DNA of 64,000 bases from NCBI RefSeq assembly GCF_009695915.1, contig NZ_VUMZ01000008.1:62001-126000 (forward strand). The letters run 5' to 3'. The notes beneath the pieces are model-generated. The model was not told where the DNA came from. It saw nothing but the letters and a program-made list of their open reading frames with translations, and did no database searches. The DNA comes from Hornefia butyriciproducens (GTDB lineage Bacteria > Bacillota > Clostridia > Peptostreptococcales > Anaerovoracaceae). Positions 43,300 to 52,832 of this stretch are shown piece after piece. A program made the position numbers and the translations under genes. Every line of letters begins with the position of its first letter. Position 1 is the stretch's first letter.

Positions 43300-44658
43300 A
43301 TGACTACACAGAATAACGGTTTCCGGAAAGAGATCGGAACCTTCGGCGGCATCAGCATCATCGGAGGTATCATGATCGGTTCCGGCATCTTCTACCTCGG
43401 CTCTTATGTCCTGCAGCGGACGAACATGAGCATGGGAATGGCTCTGCTGTGCTGGATCATCGGCGGCGTTGTTTCCATTCTCGGCGGACTGTGTTTCGCG
43501 GAGCTGGGCGCCAGCGATCCCAAATCAGGCGGCATGGTTGTCTATCTGAACAAAGCCTACCACCCGTCCGTCGGCTATTCCTTCGGCTTTACGAGCTGGC
43601 TGGTAAGCGGTTCCGGTTCCATCGCGGCGCTGGCCATTGCTCTGGTAACCGCGCTGAATAACTTTATGCACATGTCGGAGATGACAATCAAGCTGATCGC
43701 CATAGTGATCATCATCGTCCTCACCGCATACAACTGCCTGGGAATCAAATACGGTTCCATCCTGCAGAACATTTCCATGATCGCCAAGCTTATCCCGATT
43801 GTCGTAATTCTGTTCGCCGGTTTGGTTCTCGGGAAACAGCATCCTGATCTCTCCGTTGTACCGGCAGGGTCGGACTTATCCTTCGGCGGAATGTTCGGAA
43901 TGATTGCTTTTGCGACCGTCGCAACACTGTGGGCCTATGAGGGCTGGACGAACCTGAACCCCGTGGCTGAGGAAATGAAGAATCCCGGCAGAGATCTGCC
44001 CCGTGCCCTGATCATCGGCATCGGCAGCATCACCGTCCTGTATACACTCTTCAACTTCTCAATTTACCGGGTACTTCCGCATGAGCAAATCGTTTCACTG
44101 ATTAACAATGACGATCTGTACCTCGGCACCACCGTCGCGAAAACCATCTTCGGCGGCGCAGGCGGCGGTATGATCCTCGCGACTCAGCTCATCGCCATCT
44201 TCGGCGCACTGAACGGAATGATCATCGCCTTCTCCCGCTACTATTATGAAATGGCGGAAGACGGGCACTTCTTCCGGAACCACGCCAGACTGAACAAAGC
44301 AGGCGTCCCGCAGGTTGCGCTGATTTCGCAGGCCGTGATTTCCATCATCCTCGTGATGCTGCGGAACCTCGACCAGCTCACTTCGCTTGTGGTATTCGCC
44401 GGCATGGTATACAACACGCTCTGTATCATCGCGGTCATCATCTATCGGAAGAAATTCCCGGACATGAAGCGCCCGTACAAAGCATGGGGCTACCCGGTTA
44501 CCGTCATTCTCGCGGTGGTGATTTTCTTCGCGCTGATGATCAACACACTGATGTCAGACCCGAAAACCGCAGCGATCGGACTGATCGTTCCCGTTCTCGG
44601 CGTCATCACCTGGTTTATTTTCGACAAAAAATTAGTCCGCGACGAAAAACGTTCGTAG
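43300..44658 (+). CDS. APC-superfamily amino acid permease
   Basis: A 452-residue, 12-helix transporter. ATG 43300 has AAGGAGG; upstream in-frame codons cross the sigma-54 promoter and are not used. The first helix carries the APC substrate motif (GGISIIGGIMIGSGIF). WAYEGWTNLNPVAEEMKNPGRDLPRA is the classic helix-6/loop signature of the LAT/YcaM-type branch. It is the first gene of the sigma-54-controlled unit with the D-aminoacylase and serine hydrolase, so it probably imports an amino acid or a small peptide derivative. Confidence 0.9.
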   Translation: MTTQNNGFRKEIGTFGGISIIGGIMIGSGIFYLGSYVLQRTNMSMGMALLCWIIGGVVSILGGLCFAELGASDPKSGGMVVYLNKAYHPSVGYSFGFTSWLVSGSGSIAALAIALVTALNNFMHMSEMTIKLIAIVIIIVLTAYNCLGIKYGSILQNISMIAKLIPIVVILFAGLVLGKQHPDLSVVPAGSDLSFGGMFGMIAFATVATLWAYEGWTNLNPVAEEMKNPGRDLPRALIIGIGSITVLYTLFNFSIYRVLPHEQIVSLINNDDLYLGTTVAKTIFGGAGGGMILATQLIAIFGALNGMIIAFSRYYYEMAEDGHFFRNHARLNKAGVPQVALISQAVISIILVMLRNLDQLTSLVVFAGMVYNTLCIIAVIIYRKKFPDMKRPYKAWGYPVTVILAVVIFFALMINTLMSDPKTAAIGLIVPVLGVITWFIFDKKLVRDEKRS

Positions 44659-44780
44659 CAGGGTTTACACGGCGGACAGTCCGTGTTGAAGTGATTCGCG
44701 TCGGACCGCCCGGACCAGACGATTCACGGCGGACAGTCCGCGACGGACTGCCCGGATCGGGCAATCTACAGGAGTTTTAT

Positions 44781-46367
44781 ATGGAATATGATATTCTGAT
44801 TAAAAACGCATCTATTATCGACGGCACCGGAGCGCCGGCGTTTGCCGGCGACACGGCCGTCAGCGGCGATTTGATCACGGCCGTGGTTCCCGGCGGCAGC
44901 CGGGAGCTCCGGGCCGGCAGGATCATAGACGGAACCGGGCTTTATCTGGCGCCCGGTTTTGTTGATATCCACACCCACAGCGATCTCACAGCGCTCCGCG
45001 TTCCGACTGCAGACAGCCGGATCCTCCAGGGAATTACGACGGAGCTGTGCGGCAACTGCGGAATGTCCGCCTTCCCCATCTGCGGGGACAGGAAGGACGA
45101 CTTTCGTTATTATCTCAGCGAATATGTTGACAAAAACGATCCGCTGCCGTATTCTGATATGAACGGATTCGTGTCGCTGCTCGATGAGGAAAAGCACAGT
45201 ACAAACATGGCCTTCCTCACCGGTCACGGCAACCTTCGGCTCTCTGCCATGAGCTTTCGCAGAGGAAAACCGGAGCAGGAGGAAATGAGCGTAATGAAAC
45301 GCCTGCTGGAGGAGACCCTTCAGGACGGCTCCTTCGGAATGTCCTCCGGTCTCATCTATCCGCCGGGTTCCTATGCCCGGAGCGAGGAGCTGGAAGAGCT
45401 GTGCACTGTCCTCCGGTCGTACGGAGGAATCTACACGACACATATGCGGAACGAGGGGCTTCAGCTGACAGATTCTGTCCGGGAGGTCATCCGTCTGGCC
45501 GAGAAGACCGGTGTGAAGGTCGAAATTTCTCACCTGAAAGAGATCCGGCAGGAGTGCTGGCATACTGCGGTACGGGAAGCGGTGAAACTCATCGCGGATG
45601 CGAGAGACCGCGGACTAGATATCACCTTCGATCAGTACCCCTATACCGCTTCCGCCTCCGGCCTGGAAACCAATATTCCCGAACACGCCTTTGAAGGCGG
45701 AAAAGAAAAGCTACGGGAACGGCTGCTCGACCCGCGGGAGAGAGCTGCCCTTCGTGATGAGGCCAACGAAAGCCACATCGGCAGATGGGACAAAATCTTT
45801 GTCTCCCGTGCGGAAGGTGCCTCGAACAAAGACTTTGTCGGCCACTCCATCGCAGAGATCGCGGCGATGACCGGAAAAGACCCTGCGGACGCGTGCTTCG
45901 ACATCGTTCTTTCCTCAGATTTCCAGGCAAACGAAGTGAATTTCGGAATGTGTGAGGAGGACATCGAATACATCCTGTCACAGGATTTCGGAATGACGGG
46001 TTCTGACGGCGAGGCGGAGCCCCTCGATTTTCCCGGCGTCCCCCACCCCAGAATCTACGGTACCTTCCCGCGGATCATCTCCCGTTATGTGCGGGAGCGC
46101 GGCGTGATTTCCCTGGAGCAGGCCGTCCGGAAGATGACAGGAGCGCCCGCCGAAAGAATAGGTCTCACCGACCGCGGAAAAATCTCAGAAGGGATGCATG
46201 CGGATCTGGTTCTCTTCGATTACGACAAAATCGAGGACACGCCGGACTACTTCAATCCCGGACAGCCCTGCGAAGGCATTCGCGCAGTCTTTGTCAACGG
46301 CGTTCTCAGCGCCTCAGACGGAGTTCATACCGGAGCCAGAGCCGGGCGCATCATAAGGAGGAGATAA
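44781..46367 (+). CDS. N-acyl-D-amino-acid deacylase family amidohydrolase
   Basis: A 528-residue amidohydrolase. ATG 44781 follows CAGGAG. It has the D-aminoacylase hallmarks: IKNASIIDGTGAPAF start, metal site FVDIHTHSD near residue 60, QGITTELCGNCGMSAFP (metal-bridging Cys region), TTHMRNEG, EISHLKE and the C-terminal GKISEGMHADLVLFD. It removes an acyl group from N-acyl-D-amino acids, or acts on related dipeptides. It is followed after 3 bp by a serine hydrolase. The gap to the permease (44,659-44,780) contains a duplicated CGGCGGACAGTCCG motif. Confidence 0.9.
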   Translation: MEYDILIKNASIIDGTGAPAFAGDTAVSGDLITAVVPGGSRELRAGRIIDGTGLYLAPGFVDIHTHSDLTALRVPTADSRILQGITTELCGNCGMSAFPICGDRKDDFRYYLSEYVDKNDPLPYSDMNGFVSLLDEEKHSTNMAFLTGHGNLRLSAMSFRRGKPEQEEMSVMKRLLEETLQDGSFGMSSGLIYPPGSYARSEELEELCTVLRSYGGIYTTHMRNEGLQLTDSVREVIRLAEKTGVKVEISHLKEIRQECWHTAVREAVKLIADARDRGLDITFDQYPYTASASGLETNIPEHAFEGGKEKLRERLLDPRERAALRDEANESHIGRWDKIFVSRAEGASNKDFVGHSIAEIAAMTGKDPADACFDIVLSSDFQANEVNFGMCEEDIEYILSQDFGMTGSDGEAEPLDFPGVPHPRIYGTFPRIISRYVRERGVISLEQAVRKMTGAPAERIGLTDRGKISEGMHADLVLFDYDKIEDTPDYFNPGQPCEGIRAVFVNGVLSASDGVHTGARAGRIIRRR

Positions 46368-46370
46368 CTG

Positions 46371-47351
46371 TTGAACATACTATCTGACAAAGGCAATCCG
46401 CCGGAAATGTTCCTCGCGGAATCGATGAAAAAGCATCGGGTTGCAGGTGCGGCGTTCGCCCTCATACGCAGCGGAGAACTTGCGCACACCGGATTCTGCG
46501 GTGTCGCAGATCCGGAGGAGAATCGTCCTGTGGATGCGTCCACTCATTTTGAAATTGCTTCTCTGACCAAGACCGTATTCGCCCGTTGTATTCTGCAGCT
46601 GGAGGATCGCGGGCTCCTGCGTCTCGACAGACCTCTCCGGGAATATTCGGATGAACCTCTGCCGACAGACGATCCCGCATTCCGCGACGTCACCGCGCGG
46701 GATGTGCTGACTCACGCCACCGGTCTGCCGAACTGGGGAGACGCGCCTCTCCCCCTGCGCTTCGTACCGGGAACGGGTTTCGGATACTCCGGCAAGGCCT
46801 ATACATTTCTTCAGAACGTCGTCGAGAAGATTACCGGCTCACGGATTGATGTGCTCCTTCAGGATGAAATTTTCAATCCCCTGGGAATGAAGAACGCCGC
46901 CATGATCTGGACCGGACCGCTCAACCGGACGCTGTCCAGAACCTTCGACGCTGACGGAGTCATCGAGCCCCTCCGCAGCTCCTGCCGCAGAACCGTGGCC
47001 GTCGAGCCCAACGCGGCCTTCAGCCTCTGCGTGACGATATCCGATTACACGAAATTCGCTCTGCAGCTCCTCAGCGAGCCTGAAACCATCGAGCGCATCC
47101 GTTCCTTTCGGAACCCGGTTACGGAGGGCGTCTCCTGGGGCCTGGGCTGGGGACTGTGCCGCGAGACGCTCTGGCACTGGGGCGACAACGACGGATTCAA
47201 AGCCTTTGTGATTCTGGATCCGGCGACAAAAGACGGCGTTGTGATTCATACCAACAGTTTTAACGGACTGGAAGTCTGCTATGAATTTATAGAGGAGCTC
47301 GCCGGCTTTGATATGCGGAGCATTCGCGAAATGGTCGCCGCCGCGGAATAA
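46371..47351 (+). CDS. Serine hydrolase of the beta-lactamase class C/DD-peptidase fold
   Basis: A 326-residue protein. TTG 46371 has GGAGGAG at good spacing. Motifs: S64-L-T-K67 (nucleophile and base), Y-S-G near 139 (place of YxN) and HWGDNDGF near 269 (place of the KTG box). There is no signal peptide, so it is intracellular, unlike wall DD-peptidases. Cytoplasmic members hydrolyse D-amino-acid amides or esters, or D-Ala-containing peptides. Together with the D-aminoacylase and DmpA-type peptidase this supports a D-amino-acid peptide pathway. Confidence 0.85.
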   Translation: MNILSDKGNPPEMFLAESMKKHRVAGAAFALIRSGELAHTGFCGVADPEENRPVDASTHFEIASLTKTVFARCILQLEDRGLLRLDRPLREYSDEPLPTDDPAFRDVTARDVLTHATGLPNWGDAPLPLRFVPGTGFGYSGKAYTFLQNVVEKITGSRIDVLLQDEIFNPLGMKNAAMIWTGPLNRTLSRTFDADGVIEPLRSSCRRTVAVEPNAAFSLCVTISDYTKFALQLLSEPETIERIRSFRNPVTEGVSWGLGWGLCRETLWHWGDNDGFKAFVILDPATKDGVVIHTNSFNGLEVCYEFIEELAGFDMRSIREMVAAAE

Positions 47352-47452
47352 AGCCGCGGTGCGAAATGTAATTGAAATCAGGATATAAACAGGATAAAAT
47401 AATACCCGGGGAACAAAACCCCGGTATTTTCTTTTGTCAGGAGAACTCAGTC

Positions 47453-49453
47453 ATGAAACGAATCAGCATTGTATACCGAAACGAAGAAAACAGCCTTGTG
47501 ATGCAGCACCTGGAAGCCGTGATCCACAGTGTATTCCGCGATTCCGCGGAGCTTCGGGGAATCTATATCAGCCGGCTGAGGCCCAGAGAACCGGTCGATG
47601 CGGACATCTATCTTCTCTCTGACAGACGGCTGATTTTCGATCTGAGGGAACACGCCGTCTCCATGCACAACGTTGTGTTCATGGACCGGAGCATCCTCCG
47701 GAGCAGCCTGGGCGAAATACGGGCGATTCCACCGGGGAGCGAAGTCCTCATTGTCAACGACACGCGTGACACCGCAGAGGAGACCGCAGTCATGTTGTAC
47801 GGACTGGGCGTCGACCATGTGCGCTTCACTCTCTTCGACCCGGAAAATCCGGGCGGGCACGAGGACGTCAGATACGCCATCACTCCCGCAGAGCCGGCTC
47901 TTGTGCCGCCCCATATCCCCCATGTCATCGACTGCGGATACCGGGAAATCAGTTTTGAAACCATGATGGAGATTGAGCGGCTTCTCGGCGCCGATGATCC
48001 GGAGATTACCTCCAGGCTGGTCGACTACGGCATGAAAATCATCGAACCGGCCAGGACCTCTGCGGCAAACTATCTGAACCGGTTTCTCCGCGAGAAACTT
48101 CTGGACGAATACCTGTATTATTCGGAAGATGTGACATTCGCTGTCAACAATTCCGGCGAGGTGGTCTTCTTCAACCAGAAGGCCGCAGCCCTTTTCGGTT
48201 TTAGCCACGATCGCCGCATTCTGCTCCGGGAGCATATTCCGGAAGATCTGCTGACACTGCTGTACTCGACGGACAATATCCTGAAGGCCGCATGTACACT
48301 GAACGAGACCCATTATACGCTGGACAAGAAGAGCTTTCTCAGTGCGGAGAGCAGCATCGGATTCACTGTCAACATGCGGGACGAAATGTCGATTGTAAAC
48401 AGCGAAACAGTGCTTTCCAACGCGCTGAAGAAGAGCGGACTCGTGGCGCGGTACCGTTTCAGCGATATCATGTACACCTCCGAAATAATGAAGCGTACCG
48501 TCCGGCGGGCGCAGATTGTCGCAGGCACAGACCACACCGTACTGATTCTCGGCGAGAGCGGCGTGGGCAAAGAAATTTTCGCTCAGGCGATCCACAACGC
48601 CTCCAGCCGGAAGGACCGGCCATTTCTGGGCGTGAACTGTGCCTCCATTCCGGAGAGCCTGCTGGAATCCGAGCTTTTCGGATATGAGGAGGGGGCGTTC
48701 ACCGGTGCACGGAAGCACGGACGGGCCGGTTTTTTTGAGCGGGCCAGGGGCGGAACCATCTTTCTGGATGAGATCGGCGATATCCGGCCCCAGATGCAGG
48801 CCTCTCTGCTGCGGGTTCTTCAGGAGAAACAGATCATGCGAGTCGGCGGGAGTCAGGTAATCGACATCGACGTCCGTGTCGTGGCCGCGACTAACCGCAA
48901 CCTTCCGGAGAAGGTGCAGAGCGGCGAATTCCGTGACGACCTTTATTACCGGCTGAACGTCATGCAGATCACAATTCCGCCGCTGCGGAAGCGAAAGGCC
49001 GACATTCGCCCGCTGTTTGACTATTTCCTGGAAAACAGCCATCCACTGCCTACTCCGGCAATGTATGAAAAAATGCAGCACCACAGCTGGCCAGGCAATG
49101 TCCGGGAGCTGGAAAACTGTGCGCTGTATTTCAAAACCTTCCACACTCTTCCGGAAACAATTTCAGAAGATGCCGGCATCCGGGAAACTCCTCAGGGACT
49201 CCCCTCCCAGACTCGGATCGATGTCGCCATTCTGCGGATCATCAGCGATTCCAACGCTGCGGGACGCGGAATCGGACGAACGCGGATTCAGTACCTGCTG
49301 GAATCCGTCCACATCACGGTCAGCGACATCCAACTGCGCAAGCGGCTGGCGCACCTGAAACAGCGCGGTTTTATCGAAATCCACAAGGGTCGGCGCGGCG
49401 CGACCATCACTCCTGCCGGACTGCAGTACCTTGCAGAGAACGCGACCCTGTAA
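47453..49453 (+). CDS. Sigma-54-dependent transcriptional activator with C-terminal winged helix
   Basis: A 666-residue regulator starting at ATG 47453 (CAGGAG). Residues 1-200 resemble the PrpR/PTS-like sensory N-terminus without a clear phospho-acceptor. Residues about 220-330 are PAS-like (YYSEDVTFAVNNSGEVVFFN). The AAA+ domain spans about 340-575, with Walker A GESGVGKE near 367 and the sigma-54 contact loop GAFTGA near 414. The C-terminus (about 590-666) is predicted winged helix (GRTRIQYLLESVHITVSDIQLRKRLAHLKQRG) rather than the usual Fis helix-turn-helix. It most likely drives both sigma-54 promoters found upstream (41,732 and 43,217). Confidence 0.9.
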   Translation: MKRISIVYRNEENSLVMQHLEAVIHSVFRDSAELRGIYISRLRPREPVDADIYLLSDRRLIFDLREHAVSMHNVVFMDRSILRSSLGEIRAIPPGSEVLIVNDTRDTAEETAVMLYGLGVDHVRFTLFDPENPGGHEDVRYAITPAEPALVPPHIPHVIDCGYREISFETMMEIERLLGADDPEITSRLVDYGMKIIEPARTSAANYLNRFLREKLLDEYLYYSEDVTFAVNNSGEVVFFNQKAAALFGFSHDRRILLREHIPEDLLTLLYSTDNILKAACTLNETHYTLDKKSFLSAESSIGFTVNMRDEMSIVNSETVLSNALKKSGLVARYRFSDIMYTSEIMKRTVRRAQIVAGTDHTVLILGESGVGKEIFAQAIHNASSRKDRPFLGVNCASIPESLLESELFGYEEGAFTGARKHGRAGFFERARGGTIFLDEIGDIRPQMQASLLRVLQEKQIMRVGGSQVIDIDVRVVAATNRNLPEKVQSGEFRDDLYYRLNVMQITIPPLRKRKADIRPLFDYFLENSHPLPTPAMYEKMQHHSWPGNVRELENCALYFKTFHTLPETISEDAGIRETPQGLPSQTRIDVAILRIISDSNAAGRGIGRTRIQYLLESVHITVSDIQLRKRLAHLKQRGFIEIHKGRRGATITPAGLQYLAENATL

Positions 49454-49625
49454 GTGCCGGCGCGATGTCCAGAGGTCGGCGGCAGCCGAAACCCAGAGGC
49501 CAGCCGATCACACCTCCTGCATGCCCGTCGAAACAGAGTCGGCAGAGCCTTTTCCGGTACGGCCGACACGCCGACCAGGCATCTCTTTGCTTATCAGAAA
49601 AATATAATTATTTATCGCTGATTTG

Positions 49626-49654
49626 TTGACCGCGTTTTTTGTCTATGCTAAAAT
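49626..49654 (+). promoter_or_regulatory. Sigma-A promoter of the glycine cleavage operon
   Basis: TTGACC (49626-49631), 17 bp, TAAAAT (49649-49654), just before the glycine riboswitch. Confidence 0.7.
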
Positions 49655-49671
49655 ATAGGTGATTATTATTC

Positions 49672-49852
49672 CGAATGATGGATGCGGGAGATGCTGCACC
49701 AGTTGGCAGAGCCGAAGGGGCGTCGTGGGCAAACTCTCAGGCAAAAGGACTGTATCCGGACGGACCCCTGGAGAGCGTAGCGCACCGAAGAGGGACAATC
49801 TTTCAGGTAAACGGACAGGGCACACGAACAGGTGAGTTCGCGTGTCTTTTTT
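49672..49852 (+). promoter_or_regulatory. Tandem glycine riboswitch (two aptamers) with terminator-like platform
   Basis: Aptamer 1 contains GGGAGATGCTGCACC, the core GCAGAGCCGAAGGGGC and CTCTCAGGCAAAAGGACTG. Aptamer 2 follows after a short linker with TGGAGAGCGTAGCGCACCGAAG and TTTCAGGTAAACGGACAGGG. Both conserved cores of gcvT-type aptamers are visible. Downstream ACACGAAC pairs with GTTCGCGTGT and is followed by TTTTTT (49,822-49,852), an intrinsic terminator. Glycine binding would be expected to prevent termination and switch on the glycine cleavage operon. Confidence 0.93.
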
Positions 49853-49907
49853 AATAACTGCACACTGCGACGCCAACGGACACTGCTGACAGCATAGGAG
49901 GTATTAC

Positions 49908-51008
49908 ATGTCAGAAGAAAAACTCAAAAGAACCTCTCTGTACGACACGCACGTCAAATACGGAGGGAAGATGGTGCCGTTCGCCGGATGGGAAATGCCG
50001 GTTCAGTACAAGGCCGGTGTGATCAGCGAGCACATGGCGGTCAGAACGAAGGCGGGAATGTTCGATGTATCTCATATGGGAGAGATCGTGTGCAAGGGTC
50101 CGGATGCCCTGGCGAACCTGAACATGCTGCTTACTAACGACTATGCCGGAATGGCGGACGGACAGGCACGTTACAGCCCGATGTGCAATGAGGAAGGCGG
50201 CGTTGTCGATGACCTCATCGTGTACAAAAAAAACGACGAAGAGTATCTGATGGTCGTTAATGCGGCCAATAAGGACAAAGACTTCAACTGGATGAAAGCC
50301 CATCAGACCGGCGATGTCACATTCGAAGACATTTCCGACACGATCGGCCAGATCGCATTGCAGGGCCCCCTCGCAAAAAAAATTCTGCTAAAGCTGGTCT
50401 CCGGGGACGCGGTTCCGCAGGAATACTATGCCTGCACCTTTGATCAGGACATGTGCGGAACCAAAGTGATGATCTCCACCACCGGCTACACCGGTGAGGA
50501 CGGAGTGGAAATCTACATGCCGATGGAAAAGGCGCCGGAAATCTGGGAAGCACTGATGGAAGCCGGAAAAGACGAAGGACTCATCCCCTGCGGTCTGGGC
50601 GCCAGAGACACCCTGAGGCTTGAGGCGGGTATGCCTTTGTACGGTCATGAGATGGACGATACGATTACGCCGAAGGAGGCGCTGCTTAGCATCTTTGTAA
50701 AGATGGATAAGCCCGACTTCATCGGCAAGGCCGCCATCGAAGCCAAGACGCCCCCCACCCGCAAGAAGGTCGGTTTGGAGGTTGTCGGCCGCGGCATTAT
50801 CCGCGAGCATATGGATGTATACCGCAACGGAAAGAAAATCGGAGTCACCACCTCCGGCACCATGTGTCCCTACATTAAAAAGGCTGTCGCCTGCGCTCTG
50901 ATCGATGCGGACGCACGGGAGCTCGGCGAAGAGGTCGAGGTCGATGTGAGAGGCCGTATGGTGAAGGCGAAGATGGTGAAATCACAGTTTTACAAAAGAG
51001 AACAGTAA
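49908..51008 (+). CDS. gcvT: Aminomethyltransferase (glycine cleavage T protein)
   Basis: A 366-residue folate-dependent enzyme that takes the aminomethyl group from GcvH and forms methylene-tetrahydrofolate and ammonia. Family blocks are intact: KRTSLYDTHVKYGGKMVPFAGWEMP in part, FDVSHMGEI, GGVVDDLIVYK, TGYTGEDGVEIY, GLGARDTLRLEAGMPLYGHE. ATG 49908 has TAGGAGG. It is the first gene after the glycine riboswitch. Confidence 0.97.
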   Translation: MSEEKLKRTSLYDTHVKYGGKMVPFAGWEMPVQYKAGVISEHMAVRTKAGMFDVSHMGEIVCKGPDALANLNMLLTNDYAGMADGQARYSPMCNEEGGVVDDLIVYKKNDEEYLMVVNAANKDKDFNWMKAHQTGDVTFEDISDTIGQIALQGPLAKKILLKLVSGDAVPQEYYACTFDQDMCGTKVMISTTGYTGEDGVEIYMPMEKAPEIWEALMEAGKDEGLIPCGLGARDTLRLEAGMPLYGHEMDDTITPKEALLSIFVKMDKPDFIGKAAIEAKTPPTRKKVGLEVVGRGIIREHMDVYRNGKKIGVTTSGTMCPYIKKAVACALIDADARELGEEVEVDVRGRMVKAKMVKSQFYKREQ

Positions 51009-51102
51009 AATACGGCCGGACGGTTCGCCGTCCCGTAAAGCCGCAGACGAATCAGTTACAGGAAATTTCAGGAATTAATAAGTAAAATCGGAGGTATTTA
51101 AA

Positions 51103-51477
51103 ATGGCACTTCTTTATTCTAAATCACACGAATGGGTAAACATGATCGACGACACGACCGCGACGGTCGGACTGACGGACTACGCGCAGAGCGAGCTGGG
51201 GGAACTGGTCTTTGTCAACCTTCCGGAAGAAGGCGATGACGTCGAGGCGGGCACACCCTTTGCAGACGTAGAATCCGTCAAGGCGGTTTCCGATGTCTAT
51301 TCTCCGGTCACAGGCACCGTGGCGGAAATCAACGAGGAACTGCTGGATGCTCCGGGAAACATCAATGAAGAGCCTTATGAAGCGTGGATGATCCGCGTGG
51401 AGAACATCAGCGACAAAGAAGAACTCATGGATGAGGCCGCTTACAAAGAATACGTGAGCACCCTCAGCGAAGAGTAA
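51103..51477 (+). CDS. gcvH: Glycine cleavage H protein (lipoyl carrier)
   Basis: A 124-residue carrier with the lipoylation site Lys60 in [12 protein letters not shown]. The opening YSKSHEWV and the ITDYAQ-type segment ([16 protein letters not shown]) are typical. It shuttles the aminomethyl group between P, T and L proteins. The lipoate ligase gene later in the operon should load it. Confidence 0.97.
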   Translation: MALLYSKSHEWVNMIDDTTATVGLTDYAQSELGELVFVNLPEEGDDVEAGTPFADVESVKAVSDVYSPVTGTVAEINEELLDAPGNINEEPYEAWMIRVENISDKEELMDEAAYKEYVSTLSEE

Positions 51478-51491
51478 CAAAGGAGAGAACT

Positions 51492-52832
51492 ATGGGTTCA
51501 TATGTACCGAATACGAAGGCCGAACAGGAGGCCATGCTGAAGGAGGCCGGGTATTCCGGCTTCGAGGACATGTTCTCCTGTATCCCGGAGGAAAACCGGC
51601 TGAAACGGCCGCTGAACATCCCCTCCGGACTCAGCGAAATGGAAGTCCTCCGGAAGATGGAGGAAATCGCAGACAAGAACACAGTGTTCAAGAGCATCTT
51701 CCGCGGCGCGGGCGCATACAATCATTACATCCCTGCCATCGTGAAGAGCGTATCCACAAAAGAAGAATTTGTCACAACATACACGCCGTATCAGGCGGAA
51801 ATCAGTCAGGGAATTCTGCAGTCGATTTTCGAGTTCCAGACCATGATCTGCGAGCTGACAGGAATGGACGTGGCCAATGCGTCCCACTACGACGGTGCGA
51901 CGGCTGCTGCGGAATCCATCCCGATGTGCCAGGACAGAAAGCGCAAGACCGCCTATGTCTCCGAGGCCGCACACCCCGGAGTCATCCAGGTGATGAAGAC
52001 CTACTGCTTCGGCAGCGGCACCAGACTGGTAGAGGTTCCGGCGCGGGACGGCCTGACGGACATGGAAGAACTGGAAACTCTGCTGAAGGAGGATCCCGCG
52101 GCGGCGTGCGTCTACATTCAGCAACCGAACTTCTACGGAAATTTTGAGGATGCGGAGAAAATTGCGGAAATCACTCACACGGCCGGTGCCAAGCTGGTCA
52201 TGGGAGTGAACCCTATTTCTCTGGCCATCATTCAGTCTCCGGCGGAAGCGGGTGCAGACATCGCCGTCGGCGACGGACAGCCGCTGGGTATGCCGATCGC
52301 ATACGGCGGACCATATGTGGGATTCATGGCCACCAATTCGAAGATGATGAGAAAGCTGCCGGGACGTATCGTCGGTGAGACGACTGATGACAAGGGCGAG
52401 CGCGCCTTTGTACTCACGTTACAGGCCAGAGAGCAGCACATCCGCCGGGAAAAGGCGAGCTCCAACATCTGCTCCAACCAGGATCTCTGCACGCTCATCG
52501 CCTCTGTCTATATGGCTGCGATGGGTAAGGACGGCATGCGGGCGGTCGCCACACAGAGTATGTCGAAGGCGCACTATCTGGCAGAACAGCTGGAAGGTGC
52601 CGGTTTCCGGCCTCTGTACCGTCAGGACTTTTTCAACGAGTTCATCACGGACTGCCCCTGCGGATCACAGAAACTCATGAAGGCACTGGAGAACCACGGG
52701 ATTCTGGGTGGTCTTCCCATCACGGAGAACGCGATCCTCTGGTGCGCGACAGAGATGAATACAAAGAAGGATATGGACGACGTCGTCACCATCGCGAAGG
52801 CCGTCATGGAAGGAAAGGAGGCGCACGCATGA
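51492..52832 (+). CDS. gcvPA: Glycine dehydrogenase (decarboxylating) subunit 1
   Basis: A 446-residue alpha subunit of the split P protein. It begins YVPNTKAEQEAML, then has FRGAGAYNHYIPA, YTPYQAEISQG, NASHYDGATAAAE, VGDGQPLGMPIAYGGPYVGF and REQHIRREKASSNIC. Two-subunit P proteins are the norm in Clostridia. Its TGA overlaps the gcvPB ATG (ATGA). Confidence 0.97.
   Translation: MGSYVPNTKAEQEAMLKEAGYSGFEDMFSCIPEENRLKRPLNIPSGLSEMEVLRKMEEIADKNTVFKSIFRGAGAYNHYIPAIVKSVSTKEEFVTTYTPYQAEISQGILQSIFEFQTMICELTGMDVANASHYDGATAAAESIPMCQDRKRKTAYVSEAAHPGVIQVMKTYCFGSGTRLVEVPARDGLTDMEELETLLKEDPAAACVYIQQPNFYGNFEDAEKIAEITHTAGAKLVMGVNPISLAIIQSPAEAGADIAVGDGQPLGMPIAYGGPYVGFMATNSKMMRKLPGRIVGETTDDKGERAFVLTLQAREQHIRREKASSNICSNQDLCTLIASVYMAAMGKDGMRAVATQSMSKAHYLAEQLEGAGFRPLYRQDFFNEFITDCPCGSQKLMKALENHGILGGLPITENAILWCATEMNTKKDMDDVVTIAKAVMEGKEAHA

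Noticed and set aside
47447-49144. A 565-codon open frame on the minus strand
   Set aside because: Antisense to the sigma-54 activator, with no ribosome site and no recognisable motif.
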